The notes beneath the pieces were generated by a model, which ran no database searches, was not told the DNA's origin, and saw nothing but the letters and a program-made list of their open reading frames with translations. A DNA stretch of 64,000 nt from an uncultured Roseobacter sp. (GTDB lineage: Bacteria; Pseudomonadota; Alphaproteobacteria; Rhodobacterales; Rhodobacteraceae): the NCBI RefSeq assembly GCF_947495025.1, contig NZ_CANLXG010000002.1:744001-808000 (forward strand), in the 5' to 3' direction. Each line of letters starts with the position of its first letter. Positions within the stretch are counted from its first letter, which is position 1. Made by a program: the position numbers and the translations under genes. This document shows positions 32,888 to 42,039 of the stretch, piece after piece.

Positions 32888-33348
32888 GCGATAAGCCCAC
32901 GACAGAGACTGTATGGGGCTGGCTGAACCAGATCCCTGACCCCGAAATCCCTGTGATCAGCCTGGTTGATCTCGGTGTGATCCGCGATGTTCACTGGTCA
33001 GGCGATACGCTCGAAGTAACAGTCACGCCGACCTACTCCGGATGCCCGGCGACGCGCGTGATCAACATTGATATCGAAACAGCATTGCGCGACCGTGGAA
33101 TCGACAAAATCAGGCTCAGAACCCGCCTGTCGCCCGCCTGGACCACCGACTGGCTGAGCGAAACGGGCCGCAGGAACCTCGAAACCTACGGCATAGCGCC
33201 ACCCCAAAAGGCAGGCGGACCGGCGCATTGCCCTCAGTGCCAGGCACGGGACGTTGAGCGCATCAGCCAGTTCGGATCAACGCCCTGCAAGGCGCTGTGG
33301 CGGTGTCGCACCTGTCTGGAACCTTTTGATTACTTCAAGTGTATCTGA
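32881..33348 (+). CDS. paaD: PaaD, iron-sulfur/MIP18-type maturation factor
   Basis: This 155-residue protein has an N-terminal DUF59/MIP18 domain: WLNQIPDPEIPVISLVDLGVIRDV, then TPTYSGCPATRVI. It has a C-terminal zinc-ribbon-like segment with four cysteines (HCPQCQARDVE...PCKALWRCRTCLEPFDYFKCI). PaaD is needed for epoxidase activity and probably helps load the cofactor of PaaE. The ATG at 32881 overlaps the paaC stop; an upstream in-frame ATG at 32851 adds only shadow sequence. Confidence 0.95.
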   Translation: MVSDKPTTETVWGWLNQIPDPEIPVISLVDLGVIRDVHWSGDTLEVTVTPTYSGCPATRVINIDIETALRDRGIDKIRLRTRLSPAWTTDWLSETGRRNLETYGIAPPQKAGGPAHCPQCQARDVERISQFGSTPCKALWRCRTCLEPFDYFKCI

Positions 33349-33349
33349 C

Positions 33350-34414
33350 ATGGCCCGTTTTCACTCGCTCACGATCACAGATATTCACCGCACGATCCGC
33401 GACGCGGTTGTCCTGACCCTGCAACCGGATGAGCCCGAGGCGTTCCGCTTCACGCAGGGCCAGTATCTGACCTTTCGACATGATTTCGACGGCACCGAAG
33501 TGCGCCGTAATTATTCGATCTGCGCCGGCGTGGACGACGGGTTGCTGCAGGTGGGTATCAAACGCGTCGAAGGCGGTGCCTTCTCGACCTTTGCCAATAC
33601 CGTACTCCGGGTCGGTGACCCCATTGAGGCGATGCCGCCCTCCGGCTCGTTTTACGCCGAAACAGAGACGAAAACGGGTCGCAACTACCTCGGGTTTGCG
33701 GGCGGTTCCGGCATCACACCCATTCTGTCGATCCTGAAAACGGCCCTGGCACAGGAGCCCCAAAGCACGTTTACGCTGGTCTATGCCAATCGGGCGGTGA
33801 ACACGATCATGTTCCGCGAAGAACTCGAGGACCTGAAAAACCGATATATGGGTCGTCTGACGCTGATCCATATTCTGGAATCCGGGCAGGATATGGAGCT
33901 GTTTACGGGCCGCGTCGATCAGGCCAAATGTACCGCGCTTTTCAGCAACTGGGTCAGTGTGTCTGACGTTGATACCGCCTACATCTGCGGTCCCGAACCC
34001 ATGATGCTGGCCATCGCCGAGAGTCTGAAAGCACATGGGTTAGAGCCTGATCAGATCCGTTTTGAACTGTTCACAGAAAGCCAGCAGGGACAGCTGGCCC
34101 GCCAGGCACTGACCGACCGCGCGGCCGACCAGCCGGGCACGGCCGCACAGGTGACGGTCGAAGGCGTGACACGCAGCTTTACGATGCCCAAAGACCAGTC
34201 CGTACTGGAGGCCGCGCTCGAAAATGCGCTGGATGCGCCTTTTGCCTGCAAGGCGGGAGTCTGTTCGACCTGCAAGGCCCGCGTGCTGGACGGCGAATAC
34301 GAAATGCTCAGCAATCATGCGCTCGAGGATTACGAAGTCGAGCAGGGTATGGTGCTGACGTGCCAGTGTTATCCGCTGGGCGACACGATCACTGTGGAAT
34401 ACGATACTCACTGA
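33350..34414 (+). CDS. paaE: phenylacetyl-CoA epoxidase reductase PaaE
   Basis: This 354-residue electron-transfer subunit has an N-terminal FAD/NAD-binding ferredoxin-reductase module (RFTQGQYLTFRHDFDG, RRNYSICAG, GFAGGSGITPILSILK). The C-terminal plant-type [2Fe-2S] domain has CKAGVCSTCKARVLDGEYEM and a final Cys in VLTCQCYP. It feeds NADPH electrons to PaaA. The ATG at 33350 is 1 bp after the paaD stop and begins the conserved N-terminus (MARFHSLTI); the frame extends upstream only into paaD. Confidence 0.96.
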   Translation: MARFHSLTITDIHRTIRDAVVLTLQPDEPEAFRFTQGQYLTFRHDFDGTEVRRNYSICAGVDDGLLQVGIKRVEGGAFSTFANTVLRVGDPIEAMPPSGSFYAETETKTGRNYLGFAGGSGITPILSILKTALAQEPQSTFTLVYANRAVNTIMFREELEDLKNRYMGRLTLIHILESGQDMELFTGRVDQAKCTALFSNWVSVSDVDTAYICGPEPMMLAIAESLKAHGLEPDQIRFELFTESQQGQLARQALTDRAADQPGTAAQVTVEGVTRSFTMPKDQSVLEAALENALDAPFACKAGVCSTCKARVLDGEYEMLSNHALEDYEVEQGMVLTCQCYPLGDTITVEYDTH

Positions 34415-34423
34415 GGAGACGGC

Positions 34424-36466
34424 ATGCCGCGGGACAACGCCCTGAAGGAAGTTCACAGTTTTGCGGCCGGTCAGTGGATCGAACCCGGCGAAGGTGCACG
34501 CACAATCGCCAGCGCTGTCACCGGCGCACCGATCTTTGCCGCCGGCAATGATGCGCTGGATATCGGCGCGATGCTGGGCTGGGCGCGGGAAAAAGGCGGT
34601 CCGGCGTTGCGCGGAATGACATTCCACGACCGCGCAAAGATAATCAAAGCCGTCGCACTGCATCTGTGCGACCACAGACAGGAACTCTACGATCTCAGCT
34701 TTGATACCGGCGCTACGCAAAAGGATCACCTGATCGATATCGACGGCGGCATCGGCACAATGCTTGTCTTTGCCTCAAAGGGCCGGCGCGAGATGCCGGA
34801 CGGTCACGTCTATATTGACGGTGCAACCGAACAGCTCAGTCGGTCAGGTTCTTTTGTGGGCCAGCATATTGCCGTGCCGCTGCAGGGCGTGGCAGTTCAG
34901 ATCAACGCATTCAATTTTCCAGTCTGGGGCATGCTGGAAAAACTCGCGCCTGCCCTGCTGGCCGGCGTCCCGTCGATTGTCAAACCGGCAACAGCCACCT
35001 GCTATGTCACCGAGGCCTGTGTCAGGCTGATCCTGCAAAGCGGGCTGCTGCCCGATGGTGCGCTGCAGCTGGTTGCGGGGGGACTGGGAGATATGCTGGA
35101 TCACCTTGATTGCCAGGATGTGGTCAGTTTCACCGGATCTGCGGATACGGCACTTAAACTCCGCGCCAATCCCCGTCTGATGAAAAACTCAACGCGGTTT
35201 ATGTCCGAACAGGACAGCCTCAACGCCACGGTGCTGGGTTCAGACGCACGCTCCGGCACACCGGAATTCGATCTTTTTGTCAAAGAGGTGCATCGCGAGA
35301 TGACCGTTAAGGCGGGTCAGAAATGCACGGCCATCCGGCGCATCATGGTCCCCGACGCCCAGGTGGACGCTGTTATTCATGCGCTTTCCGATAAGCTGGC
35401 GAAAACCACCGTTGGCGATCCGCGTCTGGAAACAACACACATGGGCGCGCTGGTATCTGAGGCCCAGAAAAAGGATGTTCTGGAGAAAGCAGCGCTGATC
35501 GGACGTGACGCTGAACGCGTGTTTGGCGATCCGGATAACGTCTCTGTTACGGGCGAAAACACTGAAAATGGCGCGTTCATATCGCCCATGCTTTTCTGCG
35601 CCGGCATTCCGGATGCTGCGCAGCATCTGCATGACACCGAGGCCTTTGGACCGGTCGCCACAGTCATGGGGTACCGTGATACATCCCATGCGGTCCGCCT
35701 CCTGAAGCGGGGCAAAGGGTCGCTGGTCGCGTCGGTGTTCACCGCCTCTGCTGACACCGCGCGCGAGATAACGCTTGGGGCCGCGGCATTCCATGGGCGG
35801 CTTTATTTCAACAACAGAACCTCGATGGACGAGGCCACAGGTCACGGCGCGCCGTTGCCGCATATGGTTCACGGCGGACCAGGCCGTGCCGGTGGTGGCG
35901 AAGAACTGGGCGGCATCCGCGGGGTGCTGCACTATATGCAGCGCACAGCGATCCAGGGCAGCCCCGACATCCTGACGGGCATTACACAGCGATGGGTTCC
36001 CGGTGCTGCTACTAAAACAGACGACGCACACCCGTTTACGCGCGCTTTTGGCAGCCTGACAATCGGCGACACGCTGCACGCGGGCCCACGGACAGTCACG
36101 ATCGACGACATCGAGACCTTCGCACATTTCACCGGTGACAGGTTTTATGCCCATATGGACGAGGACGCCGCCGCCGCCAATCCGTTCTTCCCTGGCCGGG
36201 TCGCGCATGGATACCTGTTACTCAGTTTTGCAGCTGGCATGTTCGTCCAGCCCGACCCCGGACCGGTTCTCGCAAACACCGGGCTCGATTCGTTGCGTTT
36301 CATGGCACCGGTCAGCCCGGGCGACGCCATCTCTGTTCAACTGACCGTCAAAGCCAAAACGCCACGCAACGAGACCTATGGCGAAGTACGCTGGCACGTC
36401 ACGCTGACAAATCAGGAGGCAGCCACCGTCGCGGAATATGAGCTGTTGACCATGAATGCTTTCTGA
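34424..36466 (+). CDS. paaZ: bifunctional ring-opening oxepin-CoA hydrolase/aldehyde dehydrogenase PaaZ
   Basis: This 680-residue fusion has an aldehyde dehydrogenase domain (1 to about 520) with the nucleophile Cys301 in GQKCTAIRR and Glu262 in SEQDSLNATVL. A MaoC-like enoyl-CoA hydratase domain (about 545-680) has the hydratase dyad in DRFYAHMDEDAAAANPFFPGRVAHGY. It opens the oxepin ring and oxidises the resulting aldehyde, preventing release of a reactive intermediate. It sits 9 bp after paaE. The 3' end overlaps the regulator gene by 11 bp. Confidence 0.95.
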   Translation: MPRDNALKEVHSFAAGQWIEPGEGARTIASAVTGAPIFAAGNDALDIGAMLGWAREKGGPALRGMTFHDRAKIIKAVALHLCDHRQELYDLSFDTGATQKDHLIDIDGGIGTMLVFASKGRREMPDGHVYIDGATEQLSRSGSFVGQHIAVPLQGVAVQINAFNFPVWGMLEKLAPALLAGVPSIVKPATATCYVTEACVRLILQSGLLPDGALQLVAGGLGDMLDHLDCQDVVSFTGSADTALKLRANPRLMKNSTRFMSEQDSLNATVLGSDARSGTPEFDLFVKEVHREMTVKAGQKCTAIRRIMVPDAQVDAVIHALSDKLAKTTVGDPRLETTHMGALVSEAQKKDVLEKAALIGRDAERVFGDPDNVSVTGENTENGAFISPMLFCAGIPDAAQHLHDTEAFGPVATVMGYRDTSHAVRLLKRGKGSLVASVFTASADTAREITLGAAAFHGRLYFNNRTSMDEATGHGAPLPHMVHGGPGRAGGGEELGGIRGVLHYMQRTAIQGSPDILTGITQRWVPGAATKTDDAHPFTRAFGSLTIGDTLHAGPRTVTIDDIETFAHFTGDRFYAHMDEDAAAANPFFPGRVAHGYLLLSFAAGMFVQPDPGPVLANTGLDSLRFMAPVSPGDAISVQLTVKAKTPRNETYGEVRWHVTLTNQEAATVAEYELLTMNAF

Positions 36467-37232
36467 AGACCTGACCCCCTGGACGACGGCACTCACTGAC
36501 CTTGGCGGCCAGCGGGTCTGGTCGCTTCTGGTGTCGGTTTTCGGTGATCTTGCACAAGAAGAGGGTGCTTCGATTGAGGGGCCGGTCCTGTCAGCTATCA
36601 TGACCGCAATGGATGTACGCCCGGAAGCAACCAGAGTTGCGCTGCACAGACTGCGTAATGACGGATGGATCACATCAGAAAAGACAGGGCGTACCAGCCG
36701 GCACAGCCTGACCCGGTCGGGTCGTGCGGAAACCATCCTGGCCAGTCAGCGGATCTATGCCCGTCCGGAGGACACCTGTCTGAGCTGGCAGGTCATCATC
36801 ACAGACGGCCACGAGCCAAAAGAAGAGGTTCGCGAGGCCGGATTTACGCAAATTGCTCACCGGATCTATGCAGGCCCGCGCGGCCTGGCAGCACCGGGTG
36901 ATACGCTGGCACTGACCGGAGATCATGTGCCGGACTGGGTCAGAGAGAGTATCGTTCCCCAACGGCTGATACAGGAATACCAGTCTCTGTACAGCATTCT
37001 GGAACAGGTTTCTGCAGCTGTTTCGCCTCAAGACGCGCTGCCGCCGCTTGGCCGGGCCGTACTGCGATGCCTGATCGTGCACAACTGGAGACGCCTTGTT
37101 CTTCGGCATCCCGACATTCCTCCGGCCCTGTGCCCGGCTGGCTGGCGCGGTCACGATTGCCGGGTTCTGGTGACCGGTCTGCTGGACCGGGTCAGCCGTC
37201 CTGCCCCGGCAGAGCTGAAAATATCCGCTTAG
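36456..37232 (+). CDS. paaX: PaaX-family transcriptional repressor
   Basis: This 258-residue regulator has an N-terminal winged helix with VRPEATRVALHRLRNDGWITSEKTGRTSRHSLTRSGR, a basic recognition region typical of PaaX. A central domain (SWQVIITDGHEPKEEVREAGFTQIAHRIYAGPRG) and a C-terminal domain ending RLVLRHPDIPPALCPAGWRGHDCR follow. PaaX represses paa genes until phenylacetyl-CoA binds. It is translationally coupled to paaZ, so repression here would be autoregulated feedback from the end of the operon. Sequence is somewhat divergent from E. coli PaaX. Confidence 0.87.
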   Translation: MLSEDLTPWTTALTDLGGQRVWSLLVSVFGDLAQEEGASIEGPVLSAIMTAMDVRPEATRVALHRLRNDGWITSEKTGRTSRHSLTRSGRAETILASQRIYARPEDTCLSWQVIITDGHEPKEEVREAGFTQIAHRIYAGPRGLAAPGDTLALTGDHVPDWVRESIVPQRLIQEYQSLYSILEQVSAAVSPQDALPPLGRAVLRCLIVHNWRRLVLRHPDIPPALCPAGWRGHDCRVLVTGLLDRVSRPAPAELKISA

Positions 37233-37277
37233 ACCCGCGGGCTTTCGCGCCCCGATAAGTCAGGCTATAGGGTAGCC

Positions 37278-37892
37278 ATGACTCATTCAGTATACAAAAA
37301 CGATCTGCCGGACGGCCTTGATCTGGGGCCCGTTGTGGCAATTGACTGCGAAACCATGGGGTTGAACCCTCATCGTGACAGGCTCTGCGTTGTACAGCTG
37401 TCAGGTGGAGACGGAAACGCGCATCTGGTGCAGATCGCCAAAGGTCAGACCGAAGCACCGAACCTGTGCCGTCTGCTTGAAGACCCGGACGTTCTGAAAC
37501 TGTTCCACTTTGGACGGTTCGATATCGCGGCCATGCTGAATGCCTTTGGTGCAGAGACATCGCCGGTTTACTGCACCAAGATCGCCAGCCGCCTGGTGCG
37601 CACCTTTACCGACCGGCACGGTCTGGCGAAGCTGTTGCAGGAACTTCTGAACGTCGACATTTCCAAACAGCAGCAGTCCAGCGACTGGGGCGCGGAAACG
37701 CTGACCGAGGCCCAGGTTGATTATGCGGCTTCTGATGTCCTGTATCTGCACCGTTTGCGTGACGCGCTGAACGTGATGCTGGAACGCGAAGGCCGGATGG
37801 AAATGGCACAGGCCTGCTTTGATTTTCTGCCGATGCGCGCACGCCTTGATCTGGCCGGATGGCCCGAAACGGACATCTTTGCCCATTCATGA
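37278..37892 (+). CDS. rnd: ribonuclease D-like 3'-5' exonuclease
   Basis: This 204-residue DEDDy exonuclease has motif I VVAIDCETMGLNPHRDRLCVVQLS, motif II LFHFGRFDIAAML and motif III YAASDVLYLHRL with the catalytic Tyr/Asp. It lacks the HRDC domains of full-length RNase D, and its size fits the short alphaproteobacterial version. It trims tRNA or other small RNA 3' ends. The stop overlaps the kdsD start (ATGA), so it opens the lipopolysaccharide operon. Confidence 0.93.
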   Translation: MTHSVYKNDLPDGLDLGPVVAIDCETMGLNPHRDRLCVVQLSGGDGNAHLVQIAKGQTEAPNLCRLLEDPDVLKLFHFGRFDIAAMLNAFGAETSPVYCTKIASRLVRTFTDRHGLAKLLQELLNVDISKQQQSSDWGAETLTEAQVDYAASDVLYLHRLRDALNVMLEREGRMEMAQACFDFLPMRARLDLAGWPETDIFAHS

Positions 37893-38851
37893 AGACGCCT
37901 TTTATCGATACCGCCCGCCGGGTTATCCGCGCGGAGGCTGACGCCCTCAGCCACCTGGCAGAAAGCCTTGATGGACGGTTTCGTGACGCAATTGACCTGC
38001 TGCTGAACAGCAAGGGCCGGGTGATTGTGACCGGTATTGGCAAGTCCGGGCACATCTCACGCAAAATTGCAGCAACCCTGGCCAGCACCGGCACGCCTGC
38101 ACAGTTTGTCCATCCGGCCGAGGCCAGTCACGGTGATCTGGGCATGATCACATCGGCCGATGTCGTGCTCGCTATTTCAAACTCCGGCGAAGCGCCCGAA
38201 CTGGCAGATCTCGTCACCTATTCCCGGCGCTATGACATCCCGTTGCTGGGCATCACGCGCAATGAACAGAGCAGCCTGGGGCGACAGTGTGATGTCGTGC
38301 TGCTGCTCCCGTCACTCGGAGAAGCCTGTGACACCGGGGTCGTGCCGTCCAACTCCACGACGATGACACTTGCGCTAGGCGATGCGCTGGCCATCGCCCT
38401 GATGGAGCACCGCGAATTCACGCCGGAAAACTTCCGGGACTTTCACCCGGGCGGCAGACTTGGTGCGCAGCTGAGCCGCGTCCAAGACCTTATGCACACC
38501 GGTGACGCTCTGCCTCTGGTAGACGAAAATGCACCTGTGGCGGCCGCACTCGCAGTAATCGGCCAGAAGGGGTTTGGTGTTGTCGCGGTTATGGATGACA
38601 GCAACCGGTTACGCGGCATCATAACGAACGGCGATATCGGCCGGCACCTTGAGATACTGAGCAACGCCCGTGCACGGGACGTAATGACACCGTCACCTGT
38701 CACAATCGCGCCCGGGGATCTGGCCGAGAAAGCCGTCAGTGTCATGAACGCGCGCGAGATCACCTGCCTGCTGGTCGTGAATCAGCAAGCCCCGGAAACG
38801 GTCGTTGGTCTGATCCATATCCACGACTGCCTGCGCGTCGGGCTGGGATAG
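37889..38851 (+). CDS. kdsD: arabinose-5-phosphate isomerase (KpsF/GutQ family)
   Basis: This 320-residue enzyme makes D-arabinose-5-phosphate, the first precursor of Kdo. The SIS domain (about 35-180) shows GIGKSGHISRKIAATLASTGTPAQFVHPAEASHGDLGMI with the catalytic His. Two CBS domains (about 205-320) include ITNGDIGRHLEIL and ARDVMTPSPVTIAPGDLAEKAV. The start ATG at 37889 overlaps the RNase D stop. It precedes lptC, linking Kdo supply and LPS transport; kdsB of the same pathway is at 49520. Confidence 0.95.
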   Translation: MKTPFIDTARRVIRAEADALSHLAESLDGRFRDAIDLLLNSKGRVIVTGIGKSGHISRKIAATLASTGTPAQFVHPAEASHGDLGMITSADVVLAISNSGEAPELADLVTYSRRYDIPLLGITRNEQSSLGRQCDVVLLLPSLGEACDTGVVPSNSTTMTLALGDALAIALMEHREFTPENFRDFHPGGRLGAQLSRVQDLMHTGDALPLVDENAPVAAALAVIGQKGFGVVAVMDDSNRLRGIITNGDIGRHLEILSNARARDVMTPSPVTIAPGDLAEKAVSVMNAREITCLLVVNQQAPETVVGLIHIHDCLRVGLG

Positions 38852-38857
38852 GTCACA

Positions 38858-39466
38858 ATGCAGGGAGACCGGTATTCTCAGATGGTCGCCTGGCTGAAAG
38901 TGGCCTTGCCCATTATGGCGCTCGCAATACTCTCGACGCTCTTTTTGCTGTCACGCGCAGTAGACCCGACCGACTCCATACCTTTTGCTGACGCAGAGGT
39001 TCAGGAAAGGCTGGCCAACCAGCAGATCAGCGGACCCTATTTTTCCGGTACGACAGCAAACGGGGATCAGATCGCCTTTGTCGCTGAGACGGTTACGAGC
39101 CCGCAGGACCTCGTCGGGGAAACCCGTGCCAACGACGTATTTGTCCGTATCGACATGGCGGGTGGTGCCGAAGTCACCGTAAAATCCGACAGCGCGTCGG
39201 TGCTGCTGGCGGACGATGTCGCAGAGCTGACAGGCAATGTCATTCTGATCACCTCGCAGGGCTACGAGGTCCGCAGTCAGCTGCTGACGGCCAGGGTCAC
39301 CGCACTTGATGTCCGGTCGCCCGAAACGGTGTCTGCCGTGACGCCCGGTGGCGACCTCGTTGCAGGCGCTATGCACATCCGGGAAAACGACGACGGCGGT
39401 AACGCCCAAATGGTTTTCACAAACGGTGTTAAACTGCTATATCAGCCGAAAGAGGTGGAAGATTAA
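38858..39466 (+). CDS. lptC: LPS export protein LptC
   Basis: This 202-residue bitopic inner-membrane protein has an N-terminal anchor (about 12-32, VALPIMALAILSTLFLL) followed by a periplasmic beta-jellyroll of OstA/LptC type: ANQQISGPYFSGTTANGDQIAFVAE and VTVKSDSASVLLADDVAELTGNVILITSQGYEVRSQ. It receives lipid A-core from LptBFG and passes it to LptA. It starts 6 bp after kdsD and is followed directly by lptA. Confidence 0.9.
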   Translation: MQGDRYSQMVAWLKVALPIMALAILSTLFLLSRAVDPTDSIPFADAEVQERLANQQISGPYFSGTTANGDQIAFVAETVTSPQDLVGETRANDVFVRIDMAGGAEVTVKSDSASVLLADDVAELTGNVILITSQGYEVRSQLLTARVTALDVRSPETVSAVTPGGDLVAGAMHIRENDDGGNAQMVFTNGVKLLYQPKEVED

Positions 39467-39470
39467 CTCC

Positions 39471-39962
39471 GTGAACGTTTTCAGACTGATTGCTTTTTCT
39501 CTGTCCTTGTTGGTTCTTTCGACCAGTGTTTCCGCACAGGGCGCCAAGGTCGCTTTTGGCGCACTGCAACAGGCCACCGACCTGCCCGTCGAGGTTACCG
39601 CCGACAACCTGTCGGTTGATCAGGAAACCGGATCCGCGGTTTTTACCGAAAATGTCGTGATCGCGCAGGGCGAGATGCGGCTGTCCGCCGCAAAAGTACT
39701 GGTGGTCTATAAGTCCGCAGCCGAAGGTATCGCCCGTCTCGAAGCGACCGGCGGCGTGACACTGGTATCCGGCGAAGATGCTGCAGAATCAGAGGCGGCC
39801 AACTATGATATCGACAACGGCTCGATCGTGATGACAGGCAATGTCCTGCTCGTGCAGGGACCGTCTGTGCTTTCGGCAGACAAAATGACTGTTCAGTTGC
39901 GTGAAGGCACGGCACAGATGACCGGGAACATCCGGACAGTGCTGCAGACCGGCGACAACTGA
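39471..39962 (+). CDS. lptA: LPS transport periplasmic protein LptA
   Basis: This 163-residue OstA-type protein begins with a signal peptide, [24 protein letters not shown]. The GTG at 39471 was chosen because it starts that signal; the open frame upstream is only lptC shadow. The mature part has [42 protein letters not shown] and [21 protein letters not shown], giving the beta-taco strands that bridge the periplasm. It lies 4 bp after lptC, and its stop shares one base with the lptB start. Confidence 0.93.
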   Translation: MNVFRLIAFSLSLLVLSTSVSAQGAKVAFGALQQATDLPVEVTADNLSVDQETGSAVFTENVVIAQGEMRLSAAKVLVVYKSAAEGIARLEATGGVTLVSGEDAAESEAANYDIDNGSIVMTGNVLLVQGPSVLSADKMTVQLREGTAQMTGNIRTVLQTGDN

Positions 39963-40720
39963 TGTCACCTCCCGAGCTCACTGTTGCAGAAGGTTCAGCG
40001 GGGTTGCGCGTAGAGCATCTGCGCAAATCCTACCGCAAGAAAACCGTCATCCGGGACTTCTCCATGTATCTGGAACGCGGAGAAGTCGCGGCTCTGCTTG
40101 GCCCCAACGGATCGGGCAAAACAACCACCTTCTATGCGATCGCGGGGCTGGTAACACCTGAAGGTGGGTCTGTAACCATTGACGGCCAGGATGTGACCGG
40201 TTTTCCGATGTACCGGCGCGCGCAGATGGGGATCGGATATCTTCCGCAGGAAATGAGCATTTTTCGCGGGTTGTCTGTGCAGGACAATATAGCTGCGATT
40301 CTCGATATCACCGAAAGTGACCGCCACAAACGGCGCGAACGGCTCGAAGAGCTGCTCAGTGAGTTTTCGATCGAACACCTCCGCCGCGCTCCGGCCCTCG
40401 CGCTGTCCGGTGGCGAACGCCGGCGGGTCGAAATCGCGCGATCACTTGCGGCAAATCCCCGTTATCTGCTCCTTGATGAGCCCTTTGCGGGCGTTGACCC
40501 GATCTCGGTCGGAGATATACGCCAGCTGGTCGCAGACCTTAAAAAACGCAGTATTGGTGTTCTGATCACCGACCACAACGTGCGCGAAACGCTGGAAATT
40601 GTTGACCGTGCGTACATTCTTCATGAGGGCCGCGTACTGATGTCCGGAACACCCGAGGATGTGGTACAGAACGAGAATGTGCGCCGCGTATACCTGGGTG
40701 ACAACTTCCGGATTTCTTAA
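39962..40720 (+). CDS. lptB: LPS export ATPase LptB
   Basis: This 252-residue cytosolic ATPase drives LPS extraction with LptFG. Walker A is [13 protein letters not shown], the Q-loop region [14 protein letters not shown], the signature [14 protein letters not shown], Walker [14 protein letters not shown] and the switch His in ITDHNVRET. These agree closely with LptB of other alphaproteobacteria, including the typical C-terminal [10 protein letters not shown]. It overlaps lptA by 1 bp and is followed by a likely terminator. Confidence 0.97.
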   Translation: MSPPELTVAEGSAGLRVEHLRKSYRKKTVIRDFSMYLERGEVAALLGPNGSGKTTTFYAIAGLVTPEGGSVTIDGQDVTGFPMYRRAQMGIGYLPQEMSIFRGLSVQDNIAAILDITESDRHKRRERLEELLSEFSIEHLRRAPALALSGGERRRVEIARSLAANPRYLLLDEPFAGVDPISVGDIRQLVADLKKRSIGVLITDHNVRETLEIVDRAYILHEGRVLMSGTPEDVVQNENVRRVYLGDNFRIS

Positions 40721-40727
40721 CACTCCC

Positions 40728-40749
40728 GGTAACGCGTTAACCATTTTTT
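40728..40749 (+). terminator. likely intrinsic terminator after lptB
   Basis: GGTAA (40728-40732) pairs with TTAACC (40737-40742) with one bulged base around the loop CGCG, followed by ATTTTTT. The stem is short and not very GC-rich, so termination may be partial. It separates lptB from hpf, which then needs its own promoter in the following 217 bp. Confidence 0.5.
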
Positions 40750-40966
40750 CGCCTGTCAGAACGGTCTTTTGTTTGACTCAGTACTGCCTTTTCGGGCTCA
40801 ATGGTCGTATGGCAAGTATCCGGCTCTGTCTTTTGGATGTTCGCCCTGATTTTCAGGGGTCCCAAGCTAACAGCCTGAACTCACGCCATTTTCTGAAACT
40901 CTGCTAAACTGTCTTCCACGTTGAGGCGTCGGAAACAGGCGGAGTGCGCCACGAGAAGGAGAAGTT

Positions 40967-41533
40967 ATGCGATATCAGATCAGCGGAAAACAGATCGACA
41001 TTGGTGAAGCGCTGCAGACACACGTCAAAGAAGAACTTGGTGCATCTGTCAAAAAATACGCCGAGCGCCCTACCGAAGCTGTCGTTGTGTTTTCCAGATC
41101 GGCGCATGAATACGTTTGTGAAGCGACAGTACACCTGTCAACGGGCCTTACAGCGCAGGCAAAAGCGCATCAGACCGAAATCTATGCAGCCTTTGATGCC
41201 TGCTGTGAAAAGATGGAAAAACAGCTGCGTCGCTACAAGCGCAGGTTGAAAGATCATCACAAAGATCGGTCAGAACCGGTTGAATTATACGGAGGCTCCT
41301 CATATATCCTCGCTTCAGAAACCGACTCGGAAGAAAATGAGCCGGACACGCTGCAACCCATGATCGTGGCCGAGATGGAAACGAAAATCCCATCTCTCTC
41401 AGTCGGAGAAGCCGTGATGCAGATGGAACTTGCCGGCGCGCCCGTTCTGATCTTCCGGAATGAGAGCAAAAACGGGCTGAATGTCGTGTACCGCCGCGAA
41501 GACGGCAACATTGGCTGGATTGACCCTCAGTAG
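40967..41533 (+). CDS. hpf: ribosome hibernation promoting factor, long form
   Basis: This 188-residue protein has an N-terminal S30AE domain (MRYQISGKQIDIGEALQTHVKEELGASVKKY, then VVFSRSAHEYVCEATVHLSTGLTAQAKAH). A variable linker (about 100-130) leads to the C-terminal dimerisation domain, PSLSVGEAVMQMELAGAPVLIFRNESKNGLNVVYRREDGNIGWIDPQ. The long form alone makes 100S ribosome dimers in stationary phase. AAGGAGAAG precedes the ATG. Its upstream gap of 246 bp probably contains a growth-phase promoter. An rpoN gene, which sits between lptB and hpf in many proteobacteria, is absent here. Confidence 0.95.
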   Translation: MRYQISGKQIDIGEALQTHVKEELGASVKKYAERPTEAVVVFSRSAHEYVCEATVHLSTGLTAQAKAHQTEIYAAFDACCEKMEKQLRRYKRRLKDHHKDRSEPVELYGGSSYILASETDSEENEPDTLQPMIVAEMETKIPSLSVGEAVMQMELAGAPVLIFRNESKNGLNVVYRREDGNIGWIDPQ

Positions 41534-41574
41534 GACAACCTGCGCGGAGAACCCGGGCAAAAAGTGCGTAAATT

Positions 41575-42039
41575 ATGGATTTTGCTACCCTCCTGAAACC
41601 GGAGGCCGTAAAGGTTATAACCTCGGCCTCCAGTAAAAAGCGTCTGATGCAGGATCTGGGTGATCTCGCAGAGCAGGCCTATGGCCTGCCATCAGGCGAA
41701 ATACTTGACGCACTGCTTGCCCGCGAGGCTCTCGGACCAACAGGTGTTGGTTACGGCGTGGCGCTGCCGCATGCCCGCACCACACGGCTCGAGTCAGTTG
41801 CGGGTGTTTTCGTGCTGCTCGACAAGCCGATAGATTTCAACGCGGTTGACCGGCAGCCGGTCGATATCGCCTTCGGGCTCTTTGCGCCTGAGGACGCAGG
41901 TGTCGAACATCTCAAAGCTCTGGCACTTGTATCTCGTACCCTGCGCGATGCGGCGGTCTGCTCCAAACTTCGGGCGAACCCGAACCCGGCAACGCTCTAT
42001 ACGATCCTGACATCCAGCGAAGCAGAACAGGCAGCCTGA
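41575..42039 (+). CDS. ptsN: nitrogen-regulatory PTS enzyme IIA
   Basis: This 154-residue EIIA-Ntr protein has its phosphorylation site His in LPHARTTRLESVAGVFVLLDKPIDFNAVDRQPVDIAF and a typical first helix, LLKPEAVKVITSASSKKRLMQDLGDLAEQAYG. It receives phosphate from PtsP/PtsO and controls potassium, nitrogen or envelope functions by protein contact. It is 41 bp after hpf, probably cotranscribed. Its 3' end overlaps the sulfotransferase gene on the other strand by 43 bp. Confidence 0.94.
   Translation: MDFATLLKPEAVKVITSASSKKRLMQDLGDLAEQAYGLPSGEILDALLAREALGPTGVGYGVALPHARTTRLESVAGVFVLLDKPIDFNAVDRQPVDIAFGLFAPEDAGVEHLKALALVSRTLRDAAVCSKLRANPNPATLYTILTSSEAEQAA

Noticed and set aside
40773..40802. 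sigma-70 promoter (TTGACT ... CTCAAT) before hpf
   Set aside because: The -10 part is a poor match at any normal spacing; a promoter in this gap is likely but its position is not supported.
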